Source: Streptomyces sp. 378 (GTDB lineage Bacteria > Actinomycetota > Actinomycetes > Streptomycetales > Streptomycetaceae). From it: DNA of 34,212 nucleotides. How positions within the stretch are numbered: position 1 is the first letter of the stretch; each line of letters opens with the position of its first letter. Positions 31,617-34,212 of this stretch are shown here, piece by piece. The position numbers and the translations under genes were made by a program. The notes beneath the pieces were generated by a model that saw only the letters and a list, made by a program, of their open reading frames with translations, did not search any database and was not told the DNA's origin. Location of the stretch: the NCBI RefSeq assembly GCF_030124145.1, contig NZ_JASKMS010000049.1, forward strand, positions 1 through 34,212, in the 5' to 3' direction.

Positions 31617-32912
31617 TCAGGCGGACGCCGTCAGATCCCCGCGCCGGGGCACCGCGAAGCTCTCCAGGTCCGCCCGGGTCAGGCCGGCCAGCCGGGCGAC
31701 CTCGCCGATGTCCAGGGCACCGCAGTCCAGGCCGCGCAGCAGGTAGCCGCTGAGGGCCTTGGCGGTGGCGGGCTCGTCCATGACGTCGCCGCCGGTGCGG
31801 TTGGCGTACCGGGACAGGCGGGCGGCGGCCTGCTCGTAGCCCTCGCGGTAGAAGGCGAAGACGGCCGCGTAGCGGGTGGGGATGTGGCCGGGGTGCATGT
31901 CCCAGCCCTGGTAGTAGGCGCGGGCCAGGGCGCGGCGGGTGAGGCCGTAGTGCAGGCGCCAGGCTTCGTGGACCTTGGCGGTCGGACCGACCGGCAGGAC
32001 GTTCGTCGAGCCGTCCGAGACGCGTACGCCCGTACCGGCGGCGGCGACCTGCATGACGGCCTTGGCGTGGTCCGCGGCGGGGTGGTCACTGGCCTGGTGG
32101 GCGGCGGAGACGCCGAGGCAGGCGCTGTAGTCGAAGGTGCCGTAGTGCAGGCCGGTGGCGCGGCCCTCGGCGGCCTGGATCATGCGGGCGACGGTGGCGG
32201 TGCCGTCGGCGGCGAGGATGGCCTGGCTGGTCTCGATCTGGATCTCGAAGCCGATCCGGCCCGGTGCGAGGCCGTGCGTCTTCTCGAAGGCGTCCAGCAG
32301 CCGCGCCATGGCGGTGACCTGCTCGGCGTACGTCACCTTCGGCAGGGTGAGCACCAGCCCGTCGGGCAGGCCGCCGGACTCCATGAGGCCGGTGAGGAAG
32401 ATGTCGAGGGTGCGGATGCCCCGGGCGCGTACGGGCGCTTCCATGCACTTCATGCGGATGCCCATGCAGGGGGCGGCGGTGCCGTTGGCGTAGGCCTCGG
32501 CGATGAGACGCGCGGCGCGGGCGGCGGCCTCGTCCTCCTCGGCGTCGGGGCGGTTGCCGTAGCCGTCCTCGAAGTCGACGCGCAGGTCCTCGATCGGCTC
32601 GCGCTCCAGCTTGGCGCGCACGCGCGCGTGGACGGGCTCGGCGAGGTCGTCGGCGAGGCCGAGGACGGCGGCGAAGGCCTCGGCGTCCGGGGCGTGCTCG
32701 TCGAGGGCGGCCAGCGCCCGGTCGCCCCAGGTACGGACGGTGTCGGCGGCGAAGACGTCGCCGGGTACGTAGACGGTGTGGACGGGCTGGCGGGTGCCGG
32801 GGTCTCCGGGATAGCGGCGCTCCAGCTCGGCGTCGACCGGCGCGAGGGAGGCGCTGATCTCCTCGCTGACGGCGCCCGCGAGGCTCGTCGCCACCTTCTC
32901 CTGCTGACCCAT
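31617..32912 (-). CDS. DUF6986 / HpcH-HpaI aldolase-citrate lyase-type protein
   Basis: The 431-residue cytosolic protein has the TIM-barrel features of the HpcH/HpaI aldolase/citrate-lyase superfamily: DLRVDFEDGYGNRP, GLVLTLPKVTYAEQV, FEIQIETSQAIL (metal Glu region) and HYGTFDYSACLGVS (metal Asp region). I assign it to DUF6986, which in streptomycetes I associate with purine/allantoin and glyoxylate metabolism. ATG 32912 has AGGAGGG seven bases upstream. Its promoter is overlapped by IclR-type operator sequences, as expected for a gene under an AllR-like repressor. It stands alone here; no allantoin gene is adjacent. The reaction is not established. Confidence 0.85.
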   Translation of the reverse strand: MGQQEKVATSLAGAVSEEISASLAPVDAELERRYPGDPGTRQPVHTVYVPGDVFAADTVRTWGDRALAALDEHAPDAEAFAAVLGLADDLAEPVHARVRAKLEREPIEDLRVDFEDGYGNRPDAEEDEAAARAARLIAEAYANGTAAPCMGIRMKCMEAPVRARGIRTLDIFLTGLMESGGLPDGLVLTLPKVTYAEQVTAMARLLDAFEKTHGLAPGRIGFEIQIETSQAILAADGTATVARMIQAAEGRATGLHYGTFDYSACLGVSAAHQASDHPAADHAKAVMQVAAAGTGVRVSDGSTNVLPVGPTAKVHEAWRLHYGLTRRALARAYYQGWDMHPGHIPTRYAAVFAFYREGYEQAAARLSRYANRTGGDVMDEPATAKALSGYLLRGLDCGALDIGEVARLAGLTRADLESFAVPRRGDLTASA

Positions 32913-32929
32913 GCCAAGACCCTCCTATT

Positions 32930-32992
32930 TTCCGCTCTACGGAATCAACAATCCGTAGAGCGAAGTTATCGGCCGACCTTCGGCCTGGTCAA
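32930..32992 (-). promoter_or_regulatory. IclR-type double operator and promoter of the DUF6986 gene
   Basis: TTCCG-CTCTA-CGGAA (32930-32944) is a palindrome of the IclR operator type. A second, imperfect copy (32951-32965) is inverted to it, so CGCTCTACGGA (32933-32943) and TCCGTAGAGCG (32952-32962) form a perfect 11-bp inverted repeat with an 8-bp spacer. On the minus strand, -35 TTGACC (32992-32987), 18 bp and -10 TAACTT (32968-32963) form a good promoter. The second operator overlaps the -10 and the first lies just after the expected transcript start, an arrangement for repression. Confidence 0.8.
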
Positions 32993-33106
32993 CACCGTCG
33001 TGAAGTGGGATTCCCCATCCTTCACCCATGGTCACCGCAGACCCGTCGGCATCTTCCGTATTCAGCAGGCAAGCTTCATCCTGACGCCCAAGGGGAGGGA
33101 GACCGC

Positions 33107-34012
33107 GTGCCGAACGAGGTCGGAGTGACGCGCCGCCACGGGCTCAAGGCAGCCGCGGCGGCCGCCATCGCAGGACCGCTGCTCACCAGTGCGGGCCCCA
33201 CACAGCCCGCTTCCGCCGACGAGCACCCGGGCGCCCTGAACGTCATGACGTTCAACGTGCGCTTCGCGACCGTCGTCGACGAGACACCGCGCTGGGCCGT
33301 GCGCCGACCGGTGATGCGAGAGCTGCTGCGCCGCGAGCGACCGCACCTCATCGGCATCCAGGAAGGGCTCTACCGGCAAGTGCGCATGATCGAGCAGGAT
33401 CTCGGCGGGCACTACGACTGGATCGGCATCGGACGCGGAGGCGGCAGCAAGGACGAGTTCATGGCCGTCTTCTACGACACGCGCAGACTCGAACCGATCG
33501 AATTCGATCATTTCTGGCTGTCCGACACCCCGTACACGATCGCTTCGAACACCTGGGACGCCGACTGGCTGCGCATGGTGACCTGGGTCCGTTTCGCCGA
33601 TCTGGCCGACGGGGGACGGGAGTTCTACGTCCTCAACACCCACCTGGACAGCGTCAGCCAGTACGCCCGGGAGCGCTCGGCGGGGCTCATCGGCGACACG
33701 ATCGCCGCGTGGGACCGGTCGATACCGGTCATCGTCACCGGCGACTTCAACGCGGCCGCCCACGACAACCGGGTCTACGACCTCATGCTGGACATCGGAC
33801 TGGTGGACGCCTGGGACGCGGCCGCCTCGCGGAGTCCGGCGTACGGGACGCACCACGGCTACCGGGCGCTCAAGCCCGGCGGGCGGCGCATCGACTGGAT
33901 CCTCACCACCCCCGGGGTGACCACGCACTGGGCCGGGATGAACACCTTCAGCAGGGACGGGACGTATCCGAGCGACCATCTGCCGGTGCAGGCCTCGATG
34001 ACCCTGGGATGA
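33107..34012 (+). CDS. Secreted endonuclease/exonuclease/phosphatase-family hydrolase (Tat signal)
   Basis: The 301-residue protein has a twin-arginine signal (TRRHGLKAAAAAAIAGPLL, about residues 7-25, cleavage near PASA-DE). The mature enzyme has the DNase-I-like fold: NVMTFNVRF, LIGIQEGL (metal Glu), LNTHLDS (catalytic His), VTGDFNAA and SDHLPV (C-terminal His). Members are phosphodiesterases or phosphatases acting on nucleic acid, phosphoinositide or sphingomyelin-like substrates. GTG 33107 follows GGGAGGGAG; GTG 33125 is possible but would shorten the region before RR. It is divergent from the DUF6986 gene and ends at a strong terminator. Export by Tat suggests a metal-loaded, folded enzyme. 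Substrate unknown. Confidence 0.9.
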   Translation: MPNEVGVTRRHGLKAAAAAAIAGPLLTSAGPTQPASADEHPGALNVMTFNVRFATVVDETPRWAVRRPVMRELLRRERPHLIGIQEGLYRQVRMIEQDLGGHYDWIGIGRGGGSKDEFMAVFYDTRRLEPIEFDHFWLSDTPYTIASNTWDADWLRMVTWVRFADLADGGREFYVLNTHLDSVSQYARERSAGLIGDTIAAWDRSIPVIVTGDFNAAAHDNRVYDLMLDIGLVDAWDAAASRSPAYGTHHGYRALKPGGRRIDWILTTPGVTTHWAGMNTFSRDGTYPSDHLPVQASMTLG

Positions 34013-34016
34013 GAAG

Positions 34017-34053
34017 AGGCCCCCGTGACCACTCTGGAGTGTCACGGGGGCCT
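34017..34053. terminator. Strong bidirectional terminator
   Basis: AGGCCCCCGTGAC-C-ACT pairs with AGTGTCACGGGGGCCT: 16 pairs with a single bulged C and a CTGG loop. It starts five bases after the phosphodiesterase stop and lies 17 bp past the stop of the convergent electron-transfer gene, so it can serve both. Confidence 0.85.
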
Positions 34054-34070
34054 TCCACGGCCGGGGCCGA

Positions 34071-34212
34071 TCAGCCCTTGCGGGTCTTGATCTCCTCGGT
34101 GAGGGCCGGGACGACGTCGAAGAGGTCGCCGACGACGCCGTAGTCGACGAGGTCGAAGATCGGGGCCTCGGCGTCCTTGTTGATCGCCACGATCGTCTTC
34201 GAGGTCTGCATA
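34071..34212 (-). CDS. etfA: Electron transfer flavoprotein alpha subunit, C-terminal part
   Basis: The last 46 codons are present, the rest lies beyond the window. MQTSKTIVAINKDAEAPIFD then LVDYGVVGDLFDVVPALTEE is the conserved FAD-binding end of ETF alpha (FixB): IVAINKDxxAPIF contacts FAD, and DYGVVGDLFDVVPAL is the C-terminal helix. The complete protein, with the beta subunit, passes electrons from acyl-CoA dehydrogenases to the quinone pool. The beta-subunit gene is expected to the right. Confidence 0.92.
   Translation of the reverse strand, partial: MQTSKTIVAINKDAEAPIFDLVDYGVVGDLFDVVPALTEEIKTRKG

Overview
The window is very GC-rich (clearly above 70% by eye), with strong third-position GC, many GTG starts, long antisense shadow frames, two LacI-type regulators, a Pro/Gly/Thr-rich PknB-type kinase, a mycothiol-dependent-type enzyme and a DUF6332-like small protein. 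All of this points to a chromosomal segment of a Streptomyces or a close relative. I see no tRNA, rRNA, CRISPR array, phage module or complete insertion sequence. Most of the window is ordinary accessory metabolism, regulation and transport; the unusual material lies mainly between the genes.

Layout. 1-1710: a LacI-family repressor (minus) and the C-terminal relic of an MFS transporter, bracketed by a pair of about 50-bp inverted repeats. 1711-4934: a MerR-type regulator divergent from a SAM methyltransferase, then a ThuA-like protein overlapping a Gfo/Idh/MocA oxidoreductase. 4937-7694: a glutamate-cysteine-ligase-like enzyme divergent from a short-chain dehydrogenase. 7760-9495: a mycothiol-dependent-type enzyme, a DUF6332-like membrane protein and two decayed regulator genes (MarR-like and LuxR-type). 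9496-12034: a TetR regulator divergent from a deazaflavin-dependent nitroreductase, with three copies of a palindromic operator between them, then a geranylgeranyl-reductase-like flavoprotein. 12225-14351: an M20 dipeptidase and a metallo-beta-lactamase-fold hydrolase. 14350-14478: a small MITE-like element.

14481-20570 is a five-gene oligopeptide ABC importer operon on the minus strand (permease, lipoprotein, permease, ATPase, ATPase). 20877-26194 holds a TmrB-like NTPase fused to a NUDIX domain, a small secreted protein, a small cytosolic protein, a gene relic, a UvrA-like (DrrC-type) ABC protein and an AraC/VOC pair; three of these families include antibiotic-resistance proteins. 26361-28755: a ROK sugar kinase whose 3' end is partly duplicated in tandem, divergent from its likely LacI regulator, followed by a GGCT-like protein. 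29524-31455: a transmembrane Ser/Thr kinase with a four-cysteine extracellular domain. 31617-32912: a DUF6986 aldolase/citrate-lyase-type protein with a clear IclR-type operator over its promoter. 33107-34012: a Tat-exported endonuclease/exonuclease/phosphatase-family protein. 34071 to the right edge: the C-terminus of electron transfer flavoprotein alpha.

The strongest regulatory readings are the IclR-type operator at 32930-32965, the triple TetR-type operator at 10213-10319, the LacI-type operators at 1148-1166 and 27624-27635, and a set of genes whose start codons lie 6-10 nt after a -10-like box, as expected for leaderless transcripts. The best candidates for something undescribed are the inverted-repeat-bracketed LacI/MFS segment, the MITE-like element, the TmrB-NUDIX fusion with its resistance-like neighbours, and the kinase sensor domain.
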